From Bacteriovoracaceae bacterium (GTDB lineage Bacteria; Bdellovibrionota; Bacteriovoracia; Bacteriovoracales; Bacteriovoracaceae): DNA of 55,459 bases. Positions 1 to 8,826 of this stretch are shown here, one piece after another. The stretch's first letter is position 1. Every line of letters starts with the position of its first letter. Location of the stretch: assembly GCA_947448205.1 (NCBI GenBank), contig CANFNL010000002.1, positions 1 through 55,459 on the forward strand, in the 5' to 3' direction. The notes under the pieces are model-generated. The model was not told the DNA's origin. It saw nothing but the letters and a program-made list of their open reading frames with translations, and ran no database searches. The position numbers and the translations under genes are program-made.

Positions 1-1426
1 AAAATGGGAATACCCCTGCCACGTGCTCGAGAAAGACTCCTATAAATCTTTCAAGAGAGCCCAATAAAGCTCTATGAATAACGACAGGACGAACATCATG
101 ACCTTCTTGATTAGTGTATTTTAAATCAAAGCGATCTGGCAGTTGAAAATCGAGTTGAATTGTTCCAAGTTGATGCCATCTGCCAATCGCATCGGCGATT
201 TGAATATCAATTTTTGGTCCATAAAAGGCTCCATCACCTACATTGACGTAATATGTATGACCCGTTTTATCGAGAGCACCTTTAAGAGCTGCTTCGGCCC
301 TATCCCAGGTCGCATCATCACCAGCTTTAGAATCTGGACGCGTAGAAAGCCCAACTTTTATTTGATGAAATCCAAAATGATCATAACAAATAAAAAACAT
401 CTCCATTAGTTTTATAATCTCAGCTTCAATGCCTTCCATCTGGATAAAGATATGTGCATCATCCTGGCAAAAAGATCGCACGCGAGTAAGACCTGCAACT
501 GCTCCAGCGCTCTCATAGCGGTGAAGGCGACCAAAATCAGCGTATCTCATCGGCAAATCGCGATAAGAGTATTTATAATGTTTAAACATCAACATATGAC
601 AAGGACAGTTCATAGGCTTTAGAGCGAACTCTTTTTTATCGACTTGGGAAAAGTACATATTTTCTTTGTAGTGAGCGTAGTGTCCGGAAGTATGCCATAG
701 ATCAGAATCTAAAAGCATTGGAGTAATAACTTCATCATAGCCATACTTGATATAAATTCGTCTCATGAAGGCGACAAGTTCATTGTAAACAGTAGCTCCT
801 TTTGGCATAAAAAAAGGCGAAGCAGGTGCCACTGACTCAAAGTGGAACAATTCTAACTCTTTTCCAAGTTTTCGATGATCGCGCTTTTTAGCTTCTTCTA
901 AAAAGTTGAGATGAACTTCTAGTTGCTTTTTTGTTGTAAATGAAGCCGCATAAATTCTCTGAAGCATTTTATTATTGGAATCTCCTTTCCAATAAGCTCC
1001 AGCGGTATGAAGTAGTTTAAAAAACTTTGGAAGATGACCAGTATTTTCAACGTGAGGTCCTCGACAAAGATCGACGAATTCACCCTGTTGGTAGCAGGAG
1101 ATTTCTTGATCGGCCGGGATATCAGAGACAACCTCAACTTTAAGTGGTTGGTTTTTAGCTTTCCAAAAAGCGATTGATTCATCACGATTAAAAACCATTC
1201 TGGTAATGGGAAGTTTTTCATCGATAATTTCCAGCATAGTTTTTTCAATCAGCGCGAGTTCGTTGTCGCCAATTTTAGCATCGACGTCGATATCGTAATA
1301 AAATCCATTTTCAATGACCGGTCCGATCCCAAATTGTGGATTTTTATCTTTATAGACACGGCTGACAGCTTGGGCCATCAGGTGAGCAGTTGAGTGACGG
1401 ATTGTGTCGAGTTCGTATTTGGCCAT
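1..1426 (-). CDS. thrS: threonyl-tRNA synthetase, 3' end cut by window edge
   Basis: Charges tRNA-Thr with threonine in the cytoplasm. The 475 codons present run off the window at base 1, so the C-terminal anticodon-binding domain is missing only because of the edge. The protein begins almost at the editing-domain motif (RHSTAHLM), continues with CRGPH and AGAYWKGDS, and then the class II catalytic core: MNCPCHM with the zinc-ligand Cys, motif 2 RVRSFCQDDAH, and IHRALLGSLERF near the visible end. The start ATG has a GGAG Shine-Dalgarno and an in-frame TAA directly before it, so no longer N-terminus is possible. The usual ~60-residue N-terminal TGS domain is therefore absent. The gene is divergent from the TPR regulator. 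Confidence 0.96.
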   Translation of the reverse strand, partial: MAKYELDTIRHSTAHLMAQAVSRVYKDKNPQFGIGPVIENGFYYDIDVDAKIGDNELALIEKTMLEIIDEKLPITRMVFNRDESIAFWKAKNQPLKVEVVSDIPADQEISCYQQGEFVDLCRGPHVENTGHLPKFFKLLHTAGAYWKGDSNNKMLQRIYAASFTTKKQLEVHLNFLEEAKKRDHRKLGKELELFHFESVAPASPFFMPKGATVYNELVAFMRRIYIKYGYDEVITPMLLDSDLWHTSGHYAHYKENMYFSQVDKKEFALKPMNCPCHMLMFKHYKYSYRDLPMRYADFGRLHRYESAGAVAGLTRVRSFCQDDAHIFIQMEGIEAEIIKLMEMFFICYDHFGFHQIKVGLSTRPDSKAGDDATWDRAEAALKGALDKTGHTYYVNVGDGAFYGPKIDIQIADAIGRWHQLGTIQLDFQLPDRFDLKYTNQEGHDVRPVVIHRALLGSLERFIGVFLEHVAGVFPF

Positions 1427-1469
1427 TTAAGTCTCCGAAAGGTATGAAATATGAAATTTTTTCAATCAT

Positions 1470-1498
1470 AGAATAGCAGTGAAATCCATACAAATCAA
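1470..1498 (-). promoter_or_regulatory. sigma70-type promoter of thrS
   Basis: Read on the minus strand: TTGATT, a 17-base spacer, then TATTCT. It predicts transcription from about 1463 and a leader of roughly 37 bases before the thrS ATG, too short for a T-box. The assignment rests on consensus match only. Confidence 0.5.
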
Positions 1499-1539
1499 CG
1501 AGTTGAATCTTACTTTTAGAAAAATCTTACATTGTCCTT

Positions 1540-1568
1540 TTGACGCTGAAAATCTAACGTGATATGAC
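1540..1568 (+). promoter_or_regulatory. sigma70-type promoter of the TPR regulator gene
   Basis: TTGACG, a 17-base spacer, then TATGAC. The -10 box covers the upstream in-frame ATG at 1564, so that ATG would not be in the transcript. This supports the start at 1627, which has its own GGAG ribosome binding site. Confidence 0.5.
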
Positions 1569-1626
1569 CTCTGAGCTTTACTTTTTTAATTGTCAAAGTG
1601 GCGTAAAAATTATTGGAGATTCACCT

Positions 1627-2895
1627 ATGGTAACGACTCAAGATTTTGGAATTTCACAAACGCAATCTGTAGGTCACCCGGCCCTAGGACTTTTTCAAGA
1701 TAACGCGACAAAAAATGAATTTGAGATTTCAAGATCTGACATTGGAAGATCGTATTACCAACTGGGAAAAGTCTACTATGATAAGGCTGATTTAGATCGC
1801 GCCGAAGATTCTTTCGTAAAAGCTCTCTCGTATGCCGATCCCATAGTTGATGGATTTTCAATTCTTAAGACATACGGTTTTCTTATCCGACTTGCTAGTG
1901 AAAAACTGGAAGATACTAAAGCTGGAAAATACATTTTTGAAAGTGAAAAATTAACGGATGCTCTCAGCCGAGCACTTCCTAGTTTAACTTCAGAATACTT
2001 TTATAATCTTGGAGTCGTTAAAAATTACGGCGGAAATTTTGAAGATGCTAAAGCTAATTTTGAATTAGCCTACAAAAAATCCACGGAAGAAAATGAACCA
2101 GAACTTTTATCTAAATGCTTACTTTCTTTAGCAACAAATGCTTTTTATAGAAAAGATTTTGATCTCTCCCTTCGCTACTTAGATCAATTAAATGATCTTT
2201 TAAAAATAATAAAAAAATTCTACCTCTCCGGTGCAATGTACACTTATTACGCTAAAATTTTTATTGAACTTAATGAAAATGATAAGGCGCTTAACTATTA
2301 CAAATTAGCTAACGAGTATCTCCAAAGCAAAAAATGCTGGAATCTTTATGGGTATATTCTTTTTGGAAAAGCCATTGCACTTAAAAAAGCTGGAAATTTT
2401 GATGAAGCATTGAGCGTGTTTCACTTGGCGCAAGAATCAATTGATGGTTCTGTTTTTAAACGCCTTAGCCATTTAATTGAAGCTGAAATTGACGATGTTA
2501 ACGATAGTACAGTGGATTTATACCTCGATAGAACAAATAGAAAAATTGTTGAAAGATCCCTTGGATCGATTGATTTCAAACATCGTTTTGTTCTTTTAGA
2601 AATTTTATTCTTGTTATCAAAAAATCCTGGAATTTATTTTGATAAAGAGCAACTTGCAAAAATGATTTGGAAAGATGAATACAATCCTCTTATCCACGAT
2701 AAGTTGATTTATACAAGTGTTTCGAGATTAAGAAAGCTTATTGAACCCACTGATGCTGATTCTAAACGAAAGTATATTATCCGTGGAAAAGATGGATATA
2801 CTTTCAATCCATTGGCCAAAATTCGCTTTCATATGGAAGTGAAAACGAACTCTGAACGCTCAATCGGAAACGTCGATTTAAGCTCTCCTGTTTAA
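1627..2895 (+). CDS. TPR-repeat protein with C-terminal OmpR-type winged helix
   Basis: Probable transcription regulator of 422 residues. The first ~300 residues are helical TPR-like repeats (for example YYQLGKVYYDKADLDRAEDSF and repeated A-x3-Y/F patterns). The last ~100 residues look like a Trans_reg_C winged helix: a hydrophobic LLEILFLL helix, the DKEQLAKMIW segment, the recognition-helix region VSRLRKLI and the wing IIRGKDGYTF. There is no receiver domain or signal peptide, so input is probably protein or ligand binding by the TPRs. The start at 1627 is chosen because GGAG lies 8 bases upstream and the earlier ATG at 1564 sits inside the promoter -10 box. A RimI-like acetyltransferase follows after 7 bases, so the two are probably co-transcribed. 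The target is unknown. Confidence 0.8.
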   Translation: MVTTQDFGISQTQSVGHPALGLFQDNATKNEFEISRSDIGRSYYQLGKVYYDKADLDRAEDSFVKALSYADPIVDGFSILKTYGFLIRLASEKLEDTKAGKYIFESEKLTDALSRALPSLTSEYFYNLGVVKNYGGNFEDAKANFELAYKKSTEENEPELLSKCLLSLATNAFYRKDFDLSLRYLDQLNDLLKIIKKFYLSGAMYTYYAKIFIELNENDKALNYYKLANEYLQSKKCWNLYGYILFGKAIALKKAGNFDEALSVFHLAQESIDGSVFKRLSHLIEAEIDDVNDSTVDLYLDRTNRKIVERSLGSIDFKHRFVLLEILFLLSKNPGIYFDKEQLAKMIWKDEYNPLIHDKLIYTSVSRLRKLIEPTDADSKRKYIIRGKDGYTFNPLAKIRFHMEVKTNSERSIGNVDLSSPV

Positions 2896-2902
2896 TTAAG
2901 TT

Positions 2903-3364
2903 ATGTCTTATACTTTTCTAAATATCGAAGGCCATGGAGCTTATTCTAGCGACATGGCCTTTGTACTTCATGAGATAGATCGCGATTTTTTTCCAACACC
3001 CTGGAGTCTAGATTCTTGGAAATACTTGTTCAATGAGCAGGAGCGTCTTTTGGTGGTAATGAATCTAGACGATGTCACAATTGGCTTTTGCTTATTTGAT
3101 AAAATTATCGATGATTCGTTTGCTCATTTGTTAAAAATTATTATTCATCCTAATTACCGTGGTCAAGGTCTTTCAAAAAAGCTTTTACGCCAAGCTTTAC
3201 TTAACTTGCATATGCGTGGATACAGACATTTCTTCTTAGAGGTTGAGGAGAGTAATTTTGCCGCTCAAAAGCTCTACTCGAGCGAGGGATTTAAAATTAT
3301 TCATCGTAAAAAAGACTTTTATGGAGCGAATCGGGCAGCACTTATTATGACTTTTGACGAATAA
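2903..3364 (+). CDS. rimI: GNAT acetyltransferase, RimI-like
   Basis: A 153-residue acetyl-CoA-dependent N-acetyltransferase. The GNAT motif A is visible as IIHPNYRGQGLSKKLL around residues 78-94, followed by the RimI-typical FLEVEESNFAAQKLYSSEGF and a Tyr-rich DFYG segment near the C-terminus. RimI acetylates the N-terminal Ala of ribosomal protein S18 in Escherichia coli. The motif and length fit that subfamily, but the substrate cannot be proved from sequence. The gene starts 7 bases after the TPR regulator and lacks a clear Shine-Dalgarno, suggesting translational coupling. It is not beside tsaB, the frequent partner elsewhere. Confidence 0.82.
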   Translation: MSYTFLNIEGHGAYSSDMAFVLHEIDRDFFPTPWSLDSWKYLFNEQERLLVVMNLDDVTIGFCLFDKIIDDSFAHLLKIIIHPNYRGQGLSKKLLRQALLNLHMRGYRHFFLEVEESNFAAQKLYSSEGFKIIHRKKDFYGANRAALIMTFDE

Positions 3365-3417
3365 TTCGATTAAATTACGCATAGCTTCTTCTCTAGGCTA
3401 TTTATCTTATAGTTAGT

Positions 3418-3445
3418 TTGCAAATCCCTAAAATTTTGTTATAGT
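3418..3445 (+). promoter_or_regulatory. extended -10 promoter of the rimP-nusA-infB operon
   Basis: TTGCAA, a 16-base spacer, then TATAGT, with TG one base upstream of the -10 (an extended -10). Transcription would begin near 3452 and give a leader of about 130 bases ahead of rimP. The leader contains the hairpin at 3536-3569. Confidence 0.6.
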
Positions 3446-3535
3446 CCAAAATGTAGATACTTTTTAAGCATTTCATAATTGAAGTTTTAATCAGTTTCTA
3501 TCGCCGAGTCTAAAGTATAATTGCGTACGATATAT

Positions 3536-3569
3536 AAGGGTGGATTTTTTAATTCCGCCCTTTTTTTTT
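3536..3569 (+). terminator. intrinsic terminator or attenuator in the rimP leader
   Basis: AAGGGTGGA pairs with TTCCGCCCTT around a T-rich loop (one G-U pair), followed by a run of nine T. It ends 16 bases before the rimP ATG and lies downstream of the operon promoter. It therefore probably acts as a leader attenuator and not only as a terminator for the upstream gene. Confidence 0.7.
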
Positions 3570-3585
3570 ATATAGGGTCTAAAAA

Positions 3586-4119
3586 ATGGTTCTTCGCGGT
3601 CCTCGAAGTGGTTTAGAGTTAAAATATTTTGAGTTATCTTCAAAAATTTTAGCTGAATTAAATTTAGAATTATACGATCTTGAATGGAGTGCTCCATCTG
3701 GAGAGCTTCGTCTCTTTATTATGAATCCCATCACAAAAACAGCACTTATAGATGACTGTGTAAAAGTCGACCGAGCTTTTAATCCTTATATGGAGACCGA
3801 GACTTGGATTCCCGAAAATTTTACACTTGAGGTTTCTTCTCCAGGCTTGTTTAGAAACCTCTCTAGCCTTGAGCATTTTAAAGGTATAGTTGGTCAAGAC
3901 GTTACGTTGGGATTGGTTAAGAAAATAGATGAAACTCTTTATCCTGACTTTCCAAAAGTTCTAAGAAACAATTTAAAAATAAAAGTAAAACTCTTAGATG
4001 TTAATGATGATTCTTTAACTATCGACGCTCGTGGAGTCGTCGTTGAAGTTCCGTTTACACAAATAAAAAAAGCAAATTTAGAAACTGATATTAATAAATA
4101 CCAAGCACAAAAAGAATAA
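3586..4119 (+). CDS. rimP: ribosome maturation factor RimP
   Basis: A 177-residue protein needed for 30S subunit maturation. The family signature is clear: the N-terminal alpha/beta region LNLELYDLEW, the central DCVKVDRAFNPYMETE segment and the FTLEVSSPGLFRNL motif (family consensus LEVSSPGLDRPL), then an SH3-like C-terminal half ending near PFTQIKKANLE. Length is only slightly above the usual ~150-170. It is the first gene of the classic rimP-nusA-infB-rbfA-truB order, with 14 bases to nusA. The start ATG follows a weak AGGG and sits immediately after the leader hairpin. Confidence 0.95.
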   Translation: MVLRGPRSGLELKYFELSSKILAELNLELYDLEWSAPSGELRLFIMNPITKTALIDDCVKVDRAFNPYMETETWIPENFTLEVSSPGLFRNLSSLEHFKGIVGQDVTLGLVKKIDETLYPDFPKVLRNNLKIKVKLLDVNDDSLTIDARGVVVEVPFTQIKKANLETDINKYQAQKE

Positions 4120-4133
4120 GCAGGCAGGTTGAA

Positions 4134-5540
4134 ATGAATTTCTCAGAATTAGGAAGAATGATTGAAACGTTAGGAAAAGATCGCGGGATCGACAAAAGAG
4201 TTGTTGTTAAAGCTATTGAGCAAGCTTTTTTGGTTACAGCTAGAAAAAAATATGGAATCCAAGGAGAGTACGAAACTAGATATAACGATGCTGAAGATGA
4301 AATTGAGATTTATCAATATAAAAATGTCGTTGAAAGTGTAAAAGACCCAATTATTGAAATCACTATTAATGAAGCTAGAAATTTAGATGGTGATGTGGAA
4401 GTCGGCGATCAATTAGGGATTCGAATTGAAAACCCAAATTTTACCAGAGTAGATGTACAGACAGCTCGTCAAATTATTTTTCAAAAGGTAAGAGATGCTG
4501 AAAGAGAGATCTTATTTTCTGATTTTAAACACAGAGAAGGAGAGCTGGTTACAGGGATAGCGAGAAGATATGAACGCGGAAACGTTATTGTCGATCTGGG
4601 AAAATCAGATGCGATATTGTCGAGAAAAGAATTAATTCCTGGGGAAAACTTTAAAACTGGCGACAGAATTCAAGCTTACCTATCTGAAGTTGTCATGACA
4701 AACAGAGGGCCTGAAATTCGACTTTCTAGAACATCTCCTATGTATCTTGTAAAATTATTTGAAGTTGAAGTTCCAGAAATATTGGATGGAAATATTGAAA
4801 TTAAATCAGCTGCAAGAGAGCCGGGGCAACGTGCTAAAATCGCTGTTTATACTAGCGATAAAGAAATTGATCCAGTAGGTGCTTGTGTTGGTATGAAAGG
4901 ATCTCGCGTTCAAAATGTAGTTAATGAACTTCAAGGTGAAAAAATTGATATCGTTCGATGGAACTCAGATATTGAAATTTTTTCCAGAGCTGCACTCGCT
5001 CCCTCTGAAATTTCAAACATCCAAGTTGATTATAATAATCATTCAATGGATGTTGTTGTGGAAGAAGATCAATTATCTTTGGCCATTGGAAGAAGAGGGC
5101 AAAATGTTCGTTTGGCTGCCATGTTGACTGGATTTAAAATCAACATTATTTCTAAAACTAAATTACAAGAAAAAATTAAAAAAGCTGTTGAGAATTTGGT
5201 TCAAATCGCAACAGTTTCTGATGCTCGTGCTCAAATGCTAGTCCAAAATGGAATTATGTCTGTTGGAGATTTATCGGCCATGGACCCAGCTACTTTAGCT
5301 GGAATTATTCATGGATCTGAAACAGATGCTGAAACAATTATCAAAGATACTCATAAAGCAATTGAAGATGGATTAGTTAGCCTTGATGATGATCAAGAAG
5401 AATTGGTTTCTGCTTCAGCCGTTCCAGCCTATAGAGGTCTCCTCGATAAACATAAAGAAGACAAAGGCGATGGAAAAGATAAATTCTCTGATGCTGAAAG
5501 ACGCTTAAGAGAAGAGCTTGCTGCTTTTAAATTGAAGTAA
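4134..5540 (+). CDS. nusA: transcription termination/antitermination factor NusA
   Basis: Binds RNA polymerase and nascent RNA and modulates pausing, termination and antitermination. In the 468 residues the N-terminal polymerase-binding domain spans about 1-130, an S1 domain about 132-200 (GELVTGIARRYERGNVIVDLG), KH1 about 230-280 (DPVGACVGMKGSRVQNV) and KH2 about 295-345 (LAIGRRGQNVRLAA). A single helix-hairpin-helix-like repeat near 355-400 and a charged tail follow. It is second in the translation operon, 21 bases before infB. NusA is known in some bacteria to act on its own operon leader, which makes the hairpin upstream of rimP relevant. Confidence 0.97.
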   Translation: MNFSELGRMIETLGKDRGIDKRVVVKAIEQAFLVTARKKYGIQGEYETRYNDAEDEIEIYQYKNVVESVKDPIIEITINEARNLDGDVEVGDQLGIRIENPNFTRVDVQTARQIIFQKVRDAEREILFSDFKHREGELVTGIARRYERGNVIVDLGKSDAILSRKELIPGENFKTGDRIQAYLSEVVMTNRGPEIRLSRTSPMYLVKLFEVEVPEILDGNIEIKSAAREPGQRAKIAVYTSDKEIDPVGACVGMKGSRVQNVVNELQGEKIDIVRWNSDIEIFSRAALAPSEISNIQVDYNNHSMDVVVEEDQLSLAIGRRGQNVRLAAMLTGFKINIISKTKLQEKIKKAVENLVQIATVSDARAQMLVQNGIMSVGDLSAMDPATLAGIIHGSETDAETIIKDTHKAIEDGLVSLDDDQEELVSASAVPAYRGLLDKHKEDKGDGKDKFSDAERRLREELAAFKLK

Positions 5541-5561
5541 AAAATGTAAACGGAGTTAATA

Positions 5562-8456
5562 ATGCCTAAAAAAGTTTTTGAACTGGCAAAGGAATTGGAG
5601 ATAGGGCCACTTGATTTGGTCGAATCTTTAAAAACGAAAGGTTTTAATGTGAGAAATCACATGGCAGAACTTTCTGATGAAGATGTATCTAAATTTCTCT
5701 CAGCGCTAAAAAAAGATAAAGAAGATACTGATTCTCACGCTGGAGACGTAAAAAAGAAAGTCGTGAGAAAAAAAGTTGTTACAGCTGATACAAAAACAGT
5801 TGAAAAGAAAACTGTTGAGAAAAAAGCAGTTGAGAAAAAAATCAGTGATAAAAAAGCTGAAAATCTTGAAGTTGCTTCTGATAGTGAGACTTCGGGAACT
5901 GTAAAAAAGAGAGCGACTGTCATTCGTCGTAAAACAGATGAAAGAGACTCTCATGAAGAAGAAGGCGAAGAGTATCAGTCTTTTTCTGGCATTGATGAAG
6001 ATCATCATTTTGAAGAGCCTCAAATTAATGAAGAAGGCGATGAAGAAGTTTTTTCTGAAGATATTTCAGAAGCCTCTACAACCCAGCCTCGAGCTCAGAC
6101 TTCTCCAAGCAGTGGATTGCGTGTTGTCTCAAAGCCCGTAGTGAAACAAACAGAAACCAAACCAGAAGTGGTCGTTGAGGTGAGAAAAGCCGGTGCAACT
6201 GCTCCACTTGATAAAAAATCAGCGATGGATCGACCACACCGCTTTACTCCAGTTTATACACCTTCTAAAGATCCAAATTTCAAAGAATCACAAGAAGCTA
6301 AGGCTCGCGAAGAAGCACTACGTAATCGTCCAACGACAGTAGCTCCTAAATCAGCGGCAAATGCACTTCAAACTGAAGAGGAAATAGATAGCAAAAAACG
6401 TTTTGACGAAGAAGAAAATAAAAAACGCATGGGGGGTCTTGCTTCTTTGATGACTGGAAAAAAAGTCATCGCGAGTAAAGCGCAGGCCATTACAATGTCT
6501 CGTGCTGAAGAAGAATTAAGATCGTACACTACCTTAAGTGGTACGGGGCGACCTATTTATTCTCAAATTATGAGAAAAAAGGATTATGTAGGACCTACTC
6601 AGCAAACTGAAAGGACAGAAGTTAAAGAATCAAAACGAGTTGTTCAAATTCACAAAGGGGTGGAACTCGGTGAACTTGCTAAAAAATTAAGTTTGAAATT
6701 TAAAGACTTAGTTGATGAATGTTTACAACTTAATCTTTTGATTAAAGAGAGTGATTATGTTGGGCCGCACTTAGCGGCGGATATTTGCTCAATCTTTGGA
6801 TACAGAGTAGAAGATAAAGCATTCAATGAAGATAAAATTATTGGAAAAGCTGTTATTTCAGAAGCTGAAAAAAGTAAACTTCCAATACGTCCACCTGTTG
6901 TTGCAATCATGGGTCACGTCGACCATGGTAAAACAACACTCTTAGATTCAATAAGAAAAGCAAAAGTTGCCTCTGGCGAAGCCGGTGGAATCACTCAACA
7001 TATAGGGGCTTACTCAGTTAATGTTGAAGGTGGAAAACAAGTGACTTTCTTAGATACTCCTGGGCACGCGGCTTTTGCGGCCATGAGACAACGTGGAGCT
7101 CACGCAACTGATATCGTTGTCCTTGTTGTTGCAGCTGACGATGGAGTTATGCCTCAGACAAAAGAATCTATTAAGTATTGTGAAAATGCTGGTGTGCCAA
7201 TTATTATCGCAGTCAATAAAATGGATAAACCTGGTGTAAATCCAGATAACGTAAAAAGAGAACTTACTGATTTGAACTTGATGCCGGAAGAGTGGGGCGG
7301 ACAAACTCAATATGTTCATGTCTCCGCTCTAAAAGGACAGGGCATTGATGAATTATTAGAAGCCATTTTATTGCAAGCGGAAATTCTTGATTTAAGAGCA
7401 AACCCTAAAGCTTCAGTCGAAGGGGTAGTTATTGAATCTAAAATTGAGCCAGGAAGAGGGCCTATAGCCACTCTATTAATTCAAAATGGTACTCTTCAAA
7501 AAGGTGACTACCTCGTTGTTGGTGAAACTTTTGGGCGTGCAAGATCTCTTACTGATCATTTAGGTGAACAATTAAATAACGCTGGACCATCGACACCTGT
7601 TCAAGTCCTAGGATTAGAGGGAACTCCAGCTCCTGGAGATAGACTCAATATTGTAAAGAGTGAAAGAGAAGCTAAAAAGATTGCAGAAAATAGAATTCAA
7701 GAAAGAAAATTATTAAGTGCTGCTCCTGAAAAGAAAAAAGTTTCTCTTGAAGACTTCTTTGCTAATGCTTCTAAAGAAGGTGAGGAACAAAAATTCCTAA
7801 ATCTTATTATACGCTCTGATGTTCAAGGTTCATACGAAGCCATTAAGTCGGCCCTTGAGACTCTTGGCAATGCCGAAGTAGCTGTTAAAGTTATTGCTGG
7901 TGGTGTTGGGCCAATAACTGATTCAGATGTCCAAATGGGTGCAACTTCAGGTGGATTCGTTATCGGATTTAATATGAGACCAGTCACTTCTGCTCGTAAA
8001 ATGGCAGAAGATAAAGGTGTTGATATTAAAAATTATTCAGTTATTTATGAACTTATCAATGACGTAAAATTAGCTCTTGAAGGCTTACTTATTCCAGAAT
8101 TTGTTGAAGAATTTATCGGTAGAGCTGAAGTGCGTGAAGTTTTCAATATTCCTAAGGCCGGTGTTATCGCAGGTTCTTATGTTATCGACGGAAAAATTGC
8201 TCAGGGTTGCAATATCAGACTGCTTAGAAATGGAAAAATCATGCATGATGGTAAGCTCTCTTCTCTCAAGCGATTTAAAGACGACGTTAAAGAAGTTAAA
8301 AATGGTTATGAGTGTGGTATTTCTCTGGAAGGGTACTCGGATATTAAACAGGCCGATATTTTTGAAGCTTATATGATGATTCAGAAAAAAAGAACTCTCG
8401 AAGACGTTGCTGGAATGACATCATCTGGCTCTAAAGAAGTTCGTAGTACTCTATAA
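5562..8456 (+). CDS. infB: translation initiation factor IF-2
   Basis: GTPase that places initiator tRNA on the 30S subunit. The 964-residue protein has an IF2 N-terminal domain (about 1-50), a long low-complexity Lys/Glu/Ala region (about 60-330), a second small IF2-N domain (about 370-425), and the G domain with G1 GHVDHGKTT near residue 451, DTPGHAAF near 497 and NKMDKPG near 550. The C-terminal beta-barrel and C1/C2 domains complete the protein. The Shine-Dalgarno GGAG lies 7 bases before ATG. The linker contains tandem VEKKTVEKKAVEKK repeats, typical of the variable IF2 linker. It is followed by rbfA after 7 bases. Confidence 0.98.
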   Translation: MPKKVFELAKELEIGPLDLVESLKTKGFNVRNHMAELSDEDVSKFLSALKKDKEDTDSHAGDVKKKVVRKKVVTADTKTVEKKTVEKKAVEKKISDKKAENLEVASDSETSGTVKKRATVIRRKTDERDSHEEEGEEYQSFSGIDEDHHFEEPQINEEGDEEVFSEDISEASTTQPRAQTSPSSGLRVVSKPVVKQTETKPEVVVEVRKAGATAPLDKKSAMDRPHRFTPVYTPSKDPNFKESQEAKAREEALRNRPTTVAPKSAANALQTEEEIDSKKRFDEEENKKRMGGLASLMTGKKVIASKAQAITMSRAEEELRSYTTLSGTGRPIYSQIMRKKDYVGPTQQTERTEVKESKRVVQIHKGVELGELAKKLSLKFKDLVDECLQLNLLIKESDYVGPHLAADICSIFGYRVEDKAFNEDKIIGKAVISEAEKSKLPIRPPVVAIMGHVDHGKTTLLDSIRKAKVASGEAGGITQHIGAYSVNVEGGKQVTFLDTPGHAAFAAMRQRGAHATDIVVLVVAADDGVMPQTKESIKYCENAGVPIIIAVNKMDKPGVNPDNVKRELTDLNLMPEEWGGQTQYVHVSALKGQGIDELLEAILLQAEILDLRANPKASVEGVVIESKIEPGRGPIATLLIQNGTLQKGDYLVVGETFGRARSLTDHLGEQLNNAGPSTPVQVLGLEGTPAPGDRLNIVKSEREAKKIAENRIQERKLLSAAPEKKKVSLEDFFANASKEGEEQKFLNLIIRSDVQGSYEAIKSALETLGNAEVAVKVIAGGVGPITDSDVQMGATSGGFVIGFNMRPVTSARKMAEDKGVDIKNYSVIYELINDVKLALEGLLIPEFVEEFIGRAEVREVFNIPKAGVIAGSYVIDGKIAQGCNIRLLRNGKIMHDGKLSSLKRFKDDVKEVKNGYECGISLEGYSDIKQADIFEAYMMIQKKRTLEDVAGMTSSGSKEVRSTL

Positions 8457-8463
8457 GAAATAT

Positions 8464-8817
8464 ATGGCAAAAAGAATTGCATTTAAAAAAGAAAAATATG
8501 AAGAAAGACTGTTAAATGAAATTAACAGTCTACTTCGCACCTCGATTAGTGACTCTCGCTTAGCTCGCGTAAGTATTACAAAAGTTGAACTCTCTCCAGA
8601 CTTTGGTTATGCAACTATTTCTTGGGATACTTTTGACTCTCATACTAGAGGTGACGCAAAGGCTGCCATCGAAGCAGCGGCCGGTCGGATTCGTTCTGAG
8701 CTTGCTAAAGTTTTAGAAGTCAGACATGTTCCAAGTTTGAGCTTTGTTTACGACAATCAATTTGAAGAAGAAAAAAAGATCATGGATCTTATAAAGCGCG
8801 ATCAAGATCGCGAATAA
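8464..8817 (+). CDS. rbfA: ribosome-binding factor A
   Basis: A 117-residue KH-fold protein that helps mature the 16S rRNA 5' end. Family features are the N-terminal helix with LLNEINSLLRTSISD, the strand ARVSITKVELSPDFGYATISW and the C-terminal VRHVPSLSFVYDNQFEEEKKI. Length matches the family. It sits between infB and truB, 7 and 9 bases away, in the conserved operon, with a weak ribosome binding site consistent with coupled translation. Confidence 0.93.
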   Translation: MAKRIAFKKEKYEERLLNEINSLLRTSISDSRLARVSITKVELSPDFGYATISWDTFDSHTRGDAKAAIEAAAGRIRSELAKVLEVRHVPSLSFVYDNQFEEEKKIMDLIKRDQDRE

Positions 8818-8826
8818 TTCCTACTT

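Noticed and set aside
1564-1626. Longer start for the TPR regulator at ATG 1564
   Set aside because: This ATG lies in the predicted -10 box and has no ribosome binding site, whereas 1627 has GGAG.
5790-5850. Tandem repeat in infB as a possible mobile or phase-variable element
   Set aside because: The unit encodes VEKK-type repeats typical of the variable IF2 linker and keeps the frame.
5706-6023. Long antisense open frames inside the infB linker
   Set aside because: They mirror the Lys/Glu-rich repetitive linker of infB and encode Phe/Ser-rich low-complexity peptides without a ribosome binding site.
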